Source: CBDDDW01 sp965226805
GTDB taxonomy: Bacteria > Chloroflexota > Dehalococcoidia > Lucifugimonadales > JAGWBF01
Direction: 5' to 3'
Length of the DNA: 64,000 nt
Assembly (NCBI GenBank): GCA_965226805.1
Contig: CBDDDW010000029.1
Span: forward strand, 372,001-436,000
Below the pieces are notes generated by a model. It saw only the letters and a list, made by a program, of their open reading frames with translations. It was not told the DNA's origin and made no database searches. Made by a program: the position numbers and the translations under genes. Each line of letters starts with the position of its first letter. Positions within the stretch are counted from its first letter, which is position 1. Below, piece after piece: positions 8,572 through 18,400 of this stretch.

Positions 8572-9344
8572 GGCAAATACTTCTGCTTGAGTGGGTCCTG
8601 GGCCATCAGCTTCTCCACTAATGCCAGGTCCTGAGGGGTATCCACGGCGTGGGTGTCTATATCGCAGTCTATGAGCTTCAGTTTGTAGCCGTGCTCCAGC
8701 ACCCTCAGCATATCTATCGACTCGGCGACCTCCATGGGGGTGGGTGGGAGGTTGGTGTAGGTGAGCAGAAACTCCCGTTGAAAGGGCACCACGTTCACCT
8801 GTTTGATCGCTGGAAAGTTGCCCCACGGGAGGATGCGGTCCGTTGGTATGGGCTCCCGCGAGAGGTACATCGCGAATCCCTGGGGATCACGGACAATTTT
8901 GATGGTATTGCGGTCTCTCCACTCCTCTTCGCTGGTGATTGCAGACGCCAGATTGGACACCACGATGGTGGGGTCCTCCAGTAGGGGGCGGGCCGCCAGG
9001 TCCAGCATGTCCGGTTGAATCATGGGCTCGTCGCCCTGAAGGTTGATCACGATATCCGCCTCGATCCCCGTGATGGCTTCGGCTACCCGGTCCGACGCCC
9101 GCTGGTGTTCAGCGGAGGTCATGATGGCGCGTCCACCAAAGGCCTCTACCGCTTCCCTGATCTCCGGGTCGGGGGTGGCCACGTACACACCGTCGACGAA
9201 GGACGAAAGAGCCGCCCGACGGTAGACGTGCTCGATCATGGGCCTACCCAGGATGGGGGCTAGCGGCTTTCCCGGAAACCGAGAGGCCGCCATACGGGCC
9301 GGTATGATCACGACCACCTTCTTGTTGCGATCCTCGATACTCAC
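8568..9344 (-). CDS. kdsB: 3-deoxy-manno-octulosonate cytidylyltransferase-like (KdsB family)
   Basis: CMP-activating enzyme of 258 aa. It has the N-terminal VVIIPARMAASRFPGKPL motif, NLQGDEPMI for CTP/metal binding, and the YLSREPIPTDR and DIDTHAVDTPQDL segments of KdsB, at the family's normal length. KdsB activates Kdo with CTP. No kdsA or kdsC is seen here, so the true substrate may be Kdo made elsewhere or another 3-deoxy-ulosonate. It is followed by the hydroxyacid dehydrogenase with ATGA overlap. Confidence 0.88.
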   Translation of the reverse strand: MSIEDRNKKVVVIIPARMAASRFPGKPLAPILGRPMIEHVYRRAALSSFVDGVYVATPDPEIREAVEAFGGRAIMTSAEHQRASDRVAEAITGIEADIVINLQGDEPMIQPDMLDLAARPLLEDPTIVVSNLASAITSEEEWRDRNTIKIVRDPQGFAMYLSREPIPTDRILPWGNFPAIKQVNVVPFQREFLLTYTNLPPTPMEVAESIDMLRVLEHGYKLKLIDCDIDTHAVDTPQDLALVEKLMAQDPLKQKYLP

Positions 9345-9345
9345 C

Positions 9346-11382
9346 TTAGGCCTCTTGAGTCTCGTAGGCTGGTTGCTCCGGTGGGGCTGGCCGAGTACCG
9401 ATCCCGGCCAAAAGAGCCTCGAGCACCCGTTCTTTTGCTAGGCCATCCAGCCGGTAAAAAGAACCCTGGACCAGGCTGTCTCTCTGAAGCCAGTATGAGC
9501 CTCTATACTGATCGTCGTAAAACATTCCATCGATAGCCTCTTTCATCTCATCCGTGTTGTGGACGATCGGAGCGGCTGGCACGTCCAGGAAAGAAGCCGC
9601 GCAAGGTCTGAGCCCTGTGTAGCAAATCACCGGCCTGCCCAGGGCAATGGCCTCGTCGCCCGTGGTGGAATAATTGGTCACTATCAAGTCGGAGTCTTCT
9701 ATGAGGTCGTAGATGTCCCCCTCAACTACATGAATATGACGAAAATCGAACTTCTTCCGGAGCAGCTCCACATGACCTTCTATCCGGCACTCCGGGTGCA
9801 GCTTGACCAGGAGTTCACAGTCACCTCTACTCTTGCAGGCAGCAAGCATGACCTCTATCAGTTCCTGGGCGTCAGATCGTGCCAGCGAAGGACTTATCAA
9901 TACCCGTCTCATTCCATTACTCCTGGGTGTACGGAACCCCTCCGTGGAGATGGAACCGTTCGCCAGACCCTTCCGCACTCGATTCGCCAGTTCGTCGTAA
10001 CGAGGCGAGCCGGTGAGAAGGCATCTTTCCTCCGGATAGCCGGAAGACCTTATGATATCCAACCCGGCTGCGCCCTGGAAGAGGTACCGGTCCGGAATAG
10101 GCATTACATCAATGTTCAAGCCATCGGGAGTTCGGGGGAGGATCTCTTTCGGTTGATATGTATACCACAGCCGCATTTTCGTGATGTTGGCGTGCTGGTA
10201 AGCCACGGTTAGGATGTAGGGGTTCGCTTTCTTCGCCCCGTAAAATACGGCTCTAGAGAAGGGGTAAAGCTCCAGGAACGAAACGAGTCGCTGGACAGGA
10301 TGGGCTTTCACCGCACGGTGCACCGCTCTTGCGACTACCAGGTGGTATGGTACTTCGTTACTCAATAACTGGCTACTCAACTCCCAACGCAGCAGTCGAT
10401 AGATGTCGATTCCATCGTAGATAAAGGTCCGCCGGAAATTTTGGTCGAACCTGATGAGCCGGACAAGCCTCAGGAAAAACCCAAGATTCCTTATCGCGAG
10501 CCAAATATCGGACAGGGCCAGGTACGAATTTAACAACAGGACCCGTTGATCACCTCCCAGGGTCTTTCGGGCAGCGTACAATTGTCGAAGGCCAGAGAAG
10601 CCCCGACCTCGGAACCAGCAAAATATGACCGAATGGAGACTGCCGGAGTCCTCCACCACCTCAACAACGTCCCGATACATAAGGTCCGAGACCTGGCCAT
10701 TCCTGATTTCCAGTGAGCCAGGGTAAAGGGAAAGGAAAGCTGTCAACGAATCTTCTCTAGGCTGCCTGCTCGCCCTGATTAGGACCTTCAGGAAGACCAG
10801 CTCCAAAAGGAGCCATCCGATAAATTTCAGGCGCCTCCAGAAAGCGGATATGATCGAGGGCTGATGGGTCGCCCGACGCGAGGGCGCCACGGCCTGAAAT
10901 GATACTCCGTCGTGTCTACAGGCCTCCCGTAGGAGCTCGGCGAAGATCACTTCGCCTCCGACCAGCAAGCATCCCTCGATCTGCTGCTGGGCTAGCGTTG
11001 TCCGAACCAGTTCCAGATGGCACAGATGATCGAAGCTCCTATAGACTTCGTTGTCCTTCGCAGAAGCAGAGCTAAGCCACCAATACGAGATCTCTCCATG
11101 GTGTGCGAAGTGCTGTTTAAAGTTCTTGCCTCCCCTAAGAGTCTGCTCAGGCCACCGCGCAATGAAACGGCTATACTTTTCTCGAGCGGTCTTAGATGCG
11201 GTATCAATATGTTCCGCGGCGTGGACTATCTTTTCGACTTTCACATCGCGTGAATGGCAGCGGTCCATGAATGCGCGTTCGATTTTACCGTCGAGAAATG
11301 ACAGCAGGACACAGGTTCCTCCCTCTAGCTGCCGCCAGAACTGGGGTTCATCGGGAAACCTGTACAACACTGCCAGGTGCAT
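9346..11382 (-). CDS. large putative glycosyl-/glycerophosphotransferase, GT-B-like C-terminus
   Basis: A 678-aa protein resembling the uncharacterised 'surface carbohydrate biosynthesis protein' group. The N-terminal ~350 residues have a hydrophobic stretch (about 188-205) but no recognised motif. The C-terminal half looks like the GT-B/CDP-glycerol glycerophosphotransferase fold: LLTGSPRYDEL, RRVLISPSLARSD, LLVKLHPE, and DSDLIVTNYSTTGDEAIALGRP, the last being the typical donor-binding end. A role in adding a sugar or polyol phosphate to the glycan is inferred. Another 678-aa protein at 15325 and a 472-aa one at 32323 share this C-terminal style. Confidence 0.65.
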   Translation of the reverse strand: MHLAVLYRFPDEPQFWRQLEGGTCVLLSFLDGKIERAFMDRCHSRDVKVEKIVHAAEHIDTASKTAREKYSRFIARWPEQTLRGGKNFKQHFAHHGEISYWWLSSASAKDNEVYRSFDHLCHLELVRTTLAQQQIEGCLLVGGEVIFAELLREACRHDGVSFQAVAPSRRATHQPSIISAFWRRLKFIGWLLLELVFLKVLIRASRQPREDSLTAFLSLYPGSLEIRNGQVSDLMYRDVVEVVEDSGSLHSVIFCWFRGRGFSGLRQLYAARKTLGGDQRVLLLNSYLALSDIWLAIRNLGFFLRLVRLIRFDQNFRRTFIYDGIDIYRLLRWELSSQLLSNEVPYHLVVARAVHRAVKAHPVQRLVSFLELYPFSRAVFYGAKKANPYILTVAYQHANITKMRLWYTYQPKEILPRTPDGLNIDVMPIPDRYLFQGAAGLDIIRSSGYPEERCLLTGSPRYDELANRVRKGLANGSISTEGFRTPRSNGMRRVLISPSLARSDAQELIEVMLAACKSRGDCELLVKLHPECRIEGHVELLRKKFDFRHIHVVEGDIYDLIEDSDLIVTNYSTTGDEAIALGRPVICYTGLRPCAASFLDVPAAPIVHNTDEMKEAIDGMFYDDQYRGSYWLQRDSLVQGSFYRLDGLAKERVLEALLAGIGTRPAPPEQPAYETQEA

Positions 11383-11421
11383 ATTGTTTCGGAGGGGCTC
11401 CCTATGGGTGTCCAGAGGCTT

Positions 11422-13197
11422 TTAGGGTTTGGCCGCCCGGGCGTACTCGTAGTGATGCTGGAAGAGCCCACCGCCCGCGGAGAGCTCCTGCGGAGTGCCT
11501 TGTTCGGCTACCCGGCCATCCTCCAGGACGATGACATTGTCAGCCATGTTGATCAACCCGAAATCGTGGGTTGATACGACTACAGTCCTCTCCTTAGCCG
11601 CTTCTCGGATACTTTCCTGAATTAGCTGTTGGGACGCGGCGTCCAGATTATTCGTAACCTCGTCCAGTAAAAGGATAGATGGGTCTCCCACGAGGGCCCT
11701 GGCGAGAGAAAGCCGCTGGCGCTCACCCCCGGACAGGGTCAACCCCCGGTGTCCCAGAACAGTGCCGTAGCCTTCAGGGAGAGCAGAGATAAACTGATGG
11801 GCGTTGGCTCTCCGCGCGGCTTCCTGTATTTTCGCTTCAGTGCTATCGGGGTGGCCGTATTTCAGGTTGGCCATAATGGTTTCGTTGAAGAGCATTACGT
11901 CCTGAGTCACCATCCCTATGTGGCGGCGAGAAGAGGACAGGTCGAACTCTTTCAGGTCAACGCCGTCCAACAGTATTTCCCCTTCTGTAGGATCGGCCAA
12001 GCGGACAATGAGGTCCAGCACAGTAGACTTGCCCACACCCGAGGGTCCCATGATGGCCGTGAGCTTGCCTTTAGGAACGGTAAAGTTTACTTGCTTTAGC
12101 ACGGGTTGGGAGTGGTCGTAAGCATAGGAAACATCCTTAAGGGTGATAGCGTGCTTCAGCCCCTCGAATGGAACACTCCCGTTGGCAACGGTGGTCCTTT
12201 CCACGGCCTCGCTCAGGCTTTGGTTTATGCTCTTGAGGCTAACTACGCTTCCTGCCATGCTGTGCCAGAGCTGGTTCAAGCCCATCGCCTCCGGCGCTAG
12301 TTTCACCAGAACGTACAGGAAGACGGCGAGTTGGACCAGGGACACATTGAAAACGGATATCCCAAGATAGAGTACCAACAGACCGCCTCCTATAATGGCC
12401 GGGTCCATTATGAGGCGGATCTGGGCACGGCTGGCAGCCCGGCGGTGGGTGAACGTCGCCAGTTGGTCCGCCAGCTCTCGGAATTCACCCTCCTCGTCTT
12501 TCTCCTTGGCGTTAAGCTTTATCAGCGCTGATCCCTCCAGACGCTCGACCACGAAATTATGGAACCGGTTGCGTAGATCTACCAGAGTTGCGCTAAGTTT
12601 CTCGGCGCGCCTGATCTGATACTGGACCAGTAGAGAGCCTCCCAAAATGATCCCCAAGCCTGCGAGGGAGATCTGCCAGGAGATGACGAAAAGCAAACCC
12701 ACATAGACAGCCGCCATCGTGAAGCGGGCCGTCATGTCCACTAAACTGAGGATCGCATTGGACCCTTGTTCGACCTCCATGGTGAGGACGTTTACCAGAT
12801 TGCCCCTACCGGTGCGCCGTAGGTGTGAGATGTCGGCGTCGACAAATGATCGAAAACTCCTGGCTCGCAACTGGGCCGTGAACCGCTCCCTCACCAGCAC
12901 CGACTGACTCCGTTGAATGTAGATGAGAATCTGCGCCAACGAGACTGTAAGGAGGACACTCAGGAGTAGGCTGGGCAGATTTATCGGGATGGCCAGTGTG
13001 TCAAATACAGAGTGCAGAACACCCCACCGCCCTCCTTCGGGCACGGCATCATTCTCCACAAATTCCAGCAGCGGCAGCAGTAATGCGATGCTGAAACCCT
13101 GAGCGATGGCCGCTCCCAAGCTGAGCAGTACGAGCAGGGCTATCCAATTTCGTAGGTTTCTTGGGATAGCTTTGAGGGTTTGTCGAAATACCGTCAT
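11422..13197 (-). CDS. ABC exporter, fused membrane and ATPase domains (MsbA/PglK-like)
   Basis: A 591-aa half-transporter, the only exporter in the locus. The N-terminal ~310 residues contain hydrophobic segments at roughly 18-45, 75-95, 158-192 and 258-300. The C-terminal ATPase has Walker A GPSGVGKS (384-391), signature LSGGERQR (488-495), Walker B ILLLDE (508-513) and the DEVTNNLD D-loop. Members of this class flip lipid-linked oligosaccharides (PglK) or lipid A (MsbA) to the outer face of the membrane. It most likely exports the product of this locus, since no Wzx/Wzy pair was recognised. Confidence 0.93.
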   Translation of the reverse strand: MTVFRQTLKAIPRNLRNWIALLVLLSLGAAIAQGFSIALLLPLLEFVENDAVPEGGRWGVLHSVFDTLAIPINLPSLLLSVLLTVSLAQILIYIQRSQSVLVRERFTAQLRARSFRSFVDADISHLRRTGRGNLVNVLTMEVEQGSNAILSLVDMTARFTMAAVYVGLLFVISWQISLAGLGIILGGSLLVQYQIRRAEKLSATLVDLRNRFHNFVVERLEGSALIKLNAKEKDEEGEFRELADQLATFTHRRAASRAQIRLIMDPAIIGGGLLVLYLGISVFNVSLVQLAVFLYVLVKLAPEAMGLNQLWHSMAGSVVSLKSINQSLSEAVERTTVANGSVPFEGLKHAITLKDVSYAYDHSQPVLKQVNFTVPKGKLTAIMGPSGVGKSTVLDLIVRLADPTEGEILLDGVDLKEFDLSSSRRHIGMVTQDVMLFNETIMANLKYGHPDSTEAKIQEAARRANAHQFISALPEGYGTVLGHRGLTLSGGERQRLSLARALVGDPSILLLDEVTNNLDAASQQLIQESIREAAKERTVVVSTHDFGLINMADNVIVLEDGRVAEQGTPQELSAGGGLFQHHYEYARAAKP

Positions 13198-13273
13198 GGT
13201 ACTAGTCCAAGCTGGTTCAAACAGCCATCAGGCGAATCGCGCATTTGGAACGTAACCTGGTGACTATTACGGC

Positions 13274-14287
13274 CTAGGGGGCGGTCTGGCCTGCTAGCTG
13301 TTCTGCCAGCTCCAGATCAGCGTGCGCGTCCTCTAATCTTGCGGCGGGACCGGGTTCCTCCCCTCGGATGAGGGCTGTAAACGCCTGCGCCTGCATCACG
13401 AATCCAGGCTTGAAGCGGTGATCTACCTCATCCAGGTCGATCTCCTGTGACAGCTTTGGCACATAAGAGCGTATAGGACTCGTCCCGTCTGGCTCCTTCA
13501 CTTCCATCCCTTCGTAGATAGTGGCCCTTTCGAAGGGCAGCATCTGCAAGCGCCGGCCCGGGAGGTCGAGGGTCAGGCTAAAGTTTGCCGGCGCCTGCCA
13601 GTTGGCGGTGAACTGTAGGAAGTCGCCCCTGTCCGTGCCAAGCATCGCTACCAGGCCTCGGATGACTCCGTTGGAGTTGGTCAGCCTCTCAACCTGGATC
13701 ACACGCATATCGCCAAATACATACCTGGCCAGATCCAGGCCATGGACACTGTTTCCGAAGAACGGTTTGAGATAGGAGGGGTCATCGGCCGGTTGCATTG
13801 GGCTCCGGACTGCCTCGGGGAGTGAGAGGTGGCCTATCAAGGGAGGTCCACCGACCACCTCCTGCCGCGCCACCTGGACCGTTCGATAAAAGCGCCGGTT
13901 GTATCCGACGATTACCCTCAGCCCCCGATGTATGAGAGGTTGCAAATCTTTGGAGCGCCAGGCGACCGGCTTTTCGACCAGGATAGGAGCATCGGCCTCC
14001 AGGGTGCGATGCAATATCTCCAGTGTAGCGTCGACTGGGACAGCGATCAGCACCCCGTCCCACTCATCGCGGGCCCTAATAAGCTCGGAAATCTGTTCGA
14101 ACACCAGGGGTATACCGTGGCGCTCGGCGAATGGCCTCAAACGGCGGGAGCCGGGTCGTGAACACACAGCGGCAAGGTCAAATCCGGCGACATGGCAGGC
14201 CTTGGCATGGAATTCTGCCACGTCCCCGCAACCGACAAAAGCAAGACGTGGCCTCAATACGTTATCTCCATCTAGGAAATTGGCCAT
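13274..14287 (-). CDS. Gfo/Idh/MocA-family oxidoreductase
   Basis: NAD(P)-dependent sugar oxidoreductase of 337 aa. The Rossmann motif LAFVGCGDVAEFH is at about residues 14-26, followed by the family's EKPVAW (Lys of the catalytic region) and GYNRRFYR segments, and SVHGLDLARYVFGD with the conserved His/Asp pair. The start overlaps the upstream homologue's stop by 16 bp, so the two Gfo/Idh genes form a pair. Family members oxidise or reduce a sugar ring position, often at C3. The substrate is unknown. Confidence 0.87.
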   Translation of the reverse strand: MANFLDGDNVLRPRLAFVGCGDVAEFHAKACHVAGFDLAAVCSRPGSRRLRPFAERHGIPLVFEQISELIRARDEWDGVLIAVPVDATLEILHRTLEADAPILVEKPVAWRSKDLQPLIHRGLRVIVGYNRRFYRTVQVARQEVVGGPPLIGHLSLPEAVRSPMQPADDPSYLKPFFGNSVHGLDLARYVFGDMRVIQVERLTNSNGVIRGLVAMLGTDRGDFLQFTANWQAPANFSLTLDLPGRRLQMLPFERATIYEGMEVKEPDGTSPIRSYVPKLSQEIDLDEVDHRFKPGFVMQAQAFTALIRGEEPGPAARLEDAHADLELAEQLAGQTAP

Positions 14288-15318
14288 TGGGTCCGGCCCA
14301 GGACACTCAACGGGTCTATCGGAAGCTGGACTGCTCGGCGGTCACGTCCAGCCGCAAGCGCCCCGATACAGGCACTGAGTGTTCGCAGCGCAAGCGTGGG
14401 CGGGAAAACACGAACGGTACCTGACTCGATCTCGTCGAGCATGGCGGCAGTGGCTTCGACCTCCGAGCGGATACCTGGGACCGGGCCTCTGAACGCCACA
14501 TCGGTAGGTATGCCGGTCCGTGTGACCGCTTGGTACTCGTGTACTTCAGAGTCAACCCGGCGGCGTACGTCCACGTCAAAGTTCGGGAGTACTTCTACCA
14601 GAGCATCACGATAATAAACGCTCATGGATGGGATTATCCTGGAACGGTTAGAGGCGCACATAGTCGCTTCTCGCCCGTCTCCAAAAGACCAGGCGGCAGT
14701 TCCACCGTAGAACATCAGTTGATCTGACCGAGGGTTGATAGGCTCACCGACAACGCTGCCCACGACCCATTCGGGGCCCTGTCCAAAGATATTAGAGGCG
14801 AGGTCTATGTAATGGATTCCGTTGGTGACAAGGCCGTAAGCCCCGCCACGGAGCACGACGCTGCATGGATCACCAATTCCCAGATCCCTTGCAAGGAGAT
14901 TCAGCCCTTCCAGGAAGCCCAAGTACCGCCATTGATGGTGAACACTCCATACAGCTCCGAATTCCTCGGCAACCCTCAACATACCTGCCCCTGCTTCGAC
15001 GGAATGGGCAAGGGGCTTTTCACAGAGGATATGCCTCACTCCAAGGTGCAGCAGTTCCTCAAAGAGCGTGGCATGGCTGGGGGCCCATGTGACAATGACC
15101 CCCATGCTGGTATCCCACTTCCATGCAAGGCTGTCCAGTTCTGCTAGAGATCGACCAACGACAGCTTCCGGGTAGTCTTCACGGATTCTTGAGTAGACGT
15201 TCTCGTTACTGTCCACGATGGCGACCTTCGGGTACCGGGCGTGTAACAAACTGGCATGATACCGCCCAAATGATCCGTACCCAATAAGCACGGCCGATTC
15301 CACTTTCGGTCCCGGCAT
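14272..15318 (-). CDS. Gfo/Idh/MocA-family oxidoreductase
   Basis: A 348-aa member of the same family as the next gene but not a close duplicate. The nucleotide-binding motif is VLIGYGSFGRYH, the catalytic segment CEKPLAHSV, and GIHYIDLASNIFGQ holds the conserved His/Asp pair. It lies 6 bp after the large GT-B-like gene and is coupled to the downstream paralogue. Two adjacent members could act in sequence on one nucleotide sugar, one oxidising and one reducing (inference). Confidence 0.87.
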   Translation of the reverse strand: MPGPKVESAVLIGYGSFGRYHASLLHARYPKVAIVDSNENVYSRIREDYPEAVVGRSLAELDSLAWKWDTSMGVIVTWAPSHATLFEELLHLGVRHILCEKPLAHSVEAGAGMLRVAEEFGAVWSVHHQWRYLGFLEGLNLLARDLGIGDPCSVVLRGGAYGLVTNGIHYIDLASNIFGQGPEWVVGSVVGEPINPRSDQLMFYGGTAAWSFGDGREATMCASNRSRIIPSMSVYYRDALVEVLPNFDVDVRRRVDSEVHEYQAVTRTGIPTDVAFRGPVPGIRSEVEATAAMLDEIESGTVRVFPPTLALRTLSACIGALAAGRDRRAVQLPIDPLSVLGRTQWPIS

Positions 15319-15324
15319 GGCCCT

Positions 15325-17361
15325 TTAGTTACCCCTCCCAGATTTCTGTGCGGCCAGGGGCTCCAGGAAGGCATAAGCCCTATCGACACTTTTGCCGTCA
15401 TCCAGGTGGGTGCCAAACAACTTGAGCAGAGTATTCTCGGAGCGAACGGACTGAAACTGTTCCTCCCTCAAGTAGGTCCGCAGCAGCTCCAGGAACTCCT
15501 CCAGGCCGTCGGCGTATGCTATACGCTCTTTATACATATCCAGCACTGAGGGATGCCATTTGCCTGGGGCCCAGGGCCAGGGCTGCAAATAGCCACACAG
15601 CAGAATGGGCCGGTCAGTAGTCAGCATCTCCAGGAGTGGGAGTGCGGGGTAGTCCGTGATAAACATGTCGCCCATAGGCAGGAGGGAGAGAAAGGGCTCT
15701 GTGATGACTGCCACGTTCTTAAGCTGGTTGTCTCGCACCAATTGAGCGGTGGGTGAGGTGGGGCTGAAGGGTGCGTAGAGGAGCTTTACCACAAACTGTA
15801 TATCCGGGAATTCACTGAAGACATTTAGGATGCTCTGCTCAAGCCGGAACATCCTGGAGGGTGAACGACCGCGATAGGGAGCCATGCGAAGATTCCCGTC
15901 CATGTCCGTTGGTATGTACATCACGGTCCGCTTTTCTGGGTCCAACCCCCACTGGCGATGTAGTTCGTCTCTTCTGTACGGCGACAGACACTTCTTGGTC
16001 TCGTCCAGCACCGCGGAACCCACTGGGATGATCTGGCCCTCTCGTGCCCATTTGCTTTTCCCCAGGTACCGTACGTCACCATGACCGTATACAAACACAT
16101 AGTCGGCGACACGGATCTCGGTTTCCTCATAGATCGAGAACAGCAAACTTTCCATCAATACATGGGCGCCGGTAACGCCGTGCTCGTACACAACGAAAGG
16201 CACACCTTCCTTCCTGGCAGCCAGTGCAATGGCCCTTATTTCGCACCATGCTGCCGAGGCATCCAGTACGGCAAAAGGACGTTCCGTCCTAATGAGAGAG
16301 AGCGCTTTTAGAAAGGTATCTACTATTCCGGGAACGGCCTGCTCAAAATAATGCTGCAGCCGGCGTTCTAGGACGTTGGAGCAATCGATTCCCGAGAAGC
16401 GAAGAAACCGGCCTAACTCGGGCATGAGCTTGATTTCGGCCCAAAGTTGCCTTCCCCGTTCCCAGAGCGCATCTCCGGATGGTGTCCCATCCCTTTCAGA
16501 GCTGACCTTCGGGACTGAAAGGGAATTAAGGTAAACCGGAGGCCGAGACCGGCGGATATCCCAGAACAGGATGTTGAAAACACCCTTTGCTTTGATATGC
16601 CGGAGCAGATGACCCAAGCTGTAGCCGTCATTCAACGCTAAGACAGTCGGAAGTGATGTCCGTCGGTCCCTGGGAAACACTGACAGGCCCGCCTGCGCAG
16701 CGAGCCTGATAGTGTTTAGACCATCTCTTAGAAGGTGGACCCCTTTGGGGCCGAGTACCTGGCGACCCAGGTCTATGAGCTGCGCCTTTAGCGGCCGGCG
16801 TCGAGCATCCGGGCGGACATTTAGCACGGCGGGGTCTGTACCTTCACCAATCGCGTCACAGGGTATACCGAGAGCTCCGCTCGCTACAGGTATCACCCGT
16901 GACCAGACCGACTCGTGGACGAAAAACAGCTCCCGGGGGATTGGCTCTGGCCTGGTCCCGAAGTACAGGATTTGGTTGGGTCCCTCCGACTCCAGTATCC
17001 GACGGAAGATGAACGCTCGGATGCTGACGGAATTGAAAAGGTCCTTGAGGAAATACCAGTTCATCCGCGCTGGCTCGATGCCATGCTCCTTCAGGAGGGC
17101 CCACCGGTCTTGAAGGTACCCATCAGCCGCATCGCAGAACTGTTCCAGGGTTGCCATATCCTCTAGACCGACGACGTTGATGTCGTCCTCACTGTGGTAG
17201 TCCTCGGGTCGCTTGTAGGCTTGGCCCATCTTGTCCAGCGTATACTCCGTGTGGGGAGTCAGGGCGAGGAGTGAATAGTTGGATATACCACGGCGGCGGA
17301 CCGCCTCCAGTGCGGGCTGCACCTGGCCGGGTAGCTCAATACACACGAGCGTATCGTTCAA
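15325..17361 (-). CDS. large putative glycosyl-/glycerophosphotransferase, GT-B-like C-terminus
   Basis: A 678-aa soluble-looking protein, not confidently assigned. The middle part has FVVYEHGVTGAHVLMES, a glycine/histidine motif at the usual GT-B domain entry, then YVFVYGHGDVRYL and IIPVGSAVLDETK. The C-terminal part has TVMYIPTDMDG, QFVVKLLYAP and MGDMFITDYPALPLLEMLTTDRP, matching the donor-binding layout of CDP-glycerol glycerophosphotransferase-like proteins. Its N-terminal ~300 residues are of unknown function. It lies between the Gfo/Idh pair and a methyltransferase with short gaps on both sides. Confidence 0.6.
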   Translation of the reverse strand: MNDTLVCIELPGQVQPALEAVRRRGISNYSLLALTPHTEYTLDKMGQAYKRPEDYHSEDDINVVGLEDMATLEQFCDAADGYLQDRWALLKEHGIEPARMNWYFLKDLFNSVSIRAFIFRRILESEGPNQILYFGTRPEPIPRELFFVHESVWSRVIPVASGALGIPCDAIGEGTDPAVLNVRPDARRRPLKAQLIDLGRQVLGPKGVHLLRDGLNTIRLAAQAGLSVFPRDRRTSLPTVLALNDGYSLGHLLRHIKAKGVFNILFWDIRRSRPPVYLNSLSVPKVSSERDGTPSGDALWERGRQLWAEIKLMPELGRFLRFSGIDCSNVLERRLQHYFEQAVPGIVDTFLKALSLIRTERPFAVLDASAAWCEIRAIALAARKEGVPFVVYEHGVTGAHVLMESLLFSIYEETEIRVADYVFVYGHGDVRYLGKSKWAREGQIIPVGSAVLDETKKCLSPYRRDELHRQWGLDPEKRTVMYIPTDMDGNLRMAPYRGRSPSRMFRLEQSILNVFSEFPDIQFVVKLLYAPFSPTSPTAQLVRDNQLKNVAVITEPFLSLLPMGDMFITDYPALPLLEMLTTDRPILLCGYLQPWPWAPGKWHPSVLDMYKERIAYADGLEEFLELLRTYLREEQFQSVRSENTLLKLFGTHLDDGKSVDRAYAFLEPLAAQKSGRGN

Positions 17362-17368
17362 TTCGAGC

Positions 17369-18334
17369 TCACCTGGGCGACAATACGTAAGCCACCCTTA
17401 TGTGGGGCCTGTGGGGCAGCAAATGCTCGGGCTTTTCGAGAATGGGTAACAGCAGCGTGTGGAAGGTGTCTACCCACTCACGTTTGATTTCCAGCTTCAA
17501 ATCTTCTGGTAGGGCCTGGGTCATCTTGATCAGCAGTGGCGATATCGGCCGTAAACCTACGTTCGCGATCGCGAAGTCCGCCGCAGTCAGGGGGTCGATG
17601 AATTCCTCGATTTTGAGTGAGGCTTCGTCAAATACCTCCCTCCATTCCGCCTCCGACCTTACCCCAGGAATCGTATCGAATCTTCCCCGGTTGAGTATTG
17701 CAGCCCACTCCTCACCGTATTCGGGGAACAGGTTGTTGAAGTCGTAGCGGAGATTCTCCGTTGTCATTACCTCAATCAGCGCCGTCCCATTCTTACGTAG
17801 CACCCTTCGAATTTCCTTGAACAGGGGTTGGACTGCGCTGATCCAGTAGGCCGAATTAGAGTAAATATAGTCAAAGTACTCGTCTTCAAAGGGCAAGGGA
17901 TTGTACATGTCGTGCTGAACGAGTTCTCGAAACAGCCCGAGCTTGGAGGCTCTGGCCAGCGACTCGTTTTTTATGTCTAACCCGTAGCTGAATGTGTGGT
18001 CGGGGGCTTTGGTTATCGAAGGGTTCCAATCCTCAGACATATGGCTGTATATGTCTACGCCCTCTATGAATTCCCGCATGCTGGCGGGTCTGGTTGAGGA
18101 ATATACGTCAAAGCTGAAGTCGAACTCACCTCCGGAACTGAGAAATTCGTATACGCCATCCCCACAGGCCAGGTCAATGGAGCATCCCGTTGGTTTCAGA
18201 GGCAGGAGAAGATGATTTCTGGCAGAGACAAGGGCGGCCTCTGGCCTCAGCCAGAATACGTTCAGGTGAGTCCGAAGACATTTCGATATGGCTTCTATAT
18301 CGGCTGGTTGAGTCTGATCAGCGATCATGCCCAT
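17369..18334 (-). CDS. SAM-dependent methyltransferase
   Basis: A 321-aa methyltransferase. Motif I is SIDLACGDGVYEFLSSGG, motif II the FSFDVY stretch, and YFDYIYSNSAYW followed by FKEIRRVLRKNGTALIEV corresponds to motifs IV-VI of class I enzymes. It starts about 66 bp after the sulfotransferase stop and ends 8 bp before the large GT-B-like gene. A role in methylating the surface glycan or its lipid carrier is inferred from position only. Confidence 0.75.
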   Translation of the reverse strand: MGMIADQTQPADIEAISKCLRTHLNVFWLRPEAALVSARNHLLLPLKPTGCSIDLACGDGVYEFLSSGGEFDFSFDVYSSTRPASMREFIEGVDIYSHMSEDWNPSITKAPDHTFSYGLDIKNESLARASKLGLFRELVQHDMYNPLPFEDEYFDYIYSNSAYWISAVQPLFKEIRRVLRKNGTALIEVMTTENLRYDFNNLFPEYGEEWAAILNRGRFDTIPGVRSEAEWREVFDEASLKIEEFIDPLTAADFAIANVGLRPISPLLIKMTQALPEDLKLEIKREWVDTFHTLLLPILEKPEHLLPHRPHIRVAYVLSPR

Positions 18335-18400
18335 TTTTATAGCTTATCGGGAACAACACTTTGCCAGAACCCAGCCAACCAGGCCATTACAAATGAAGCC

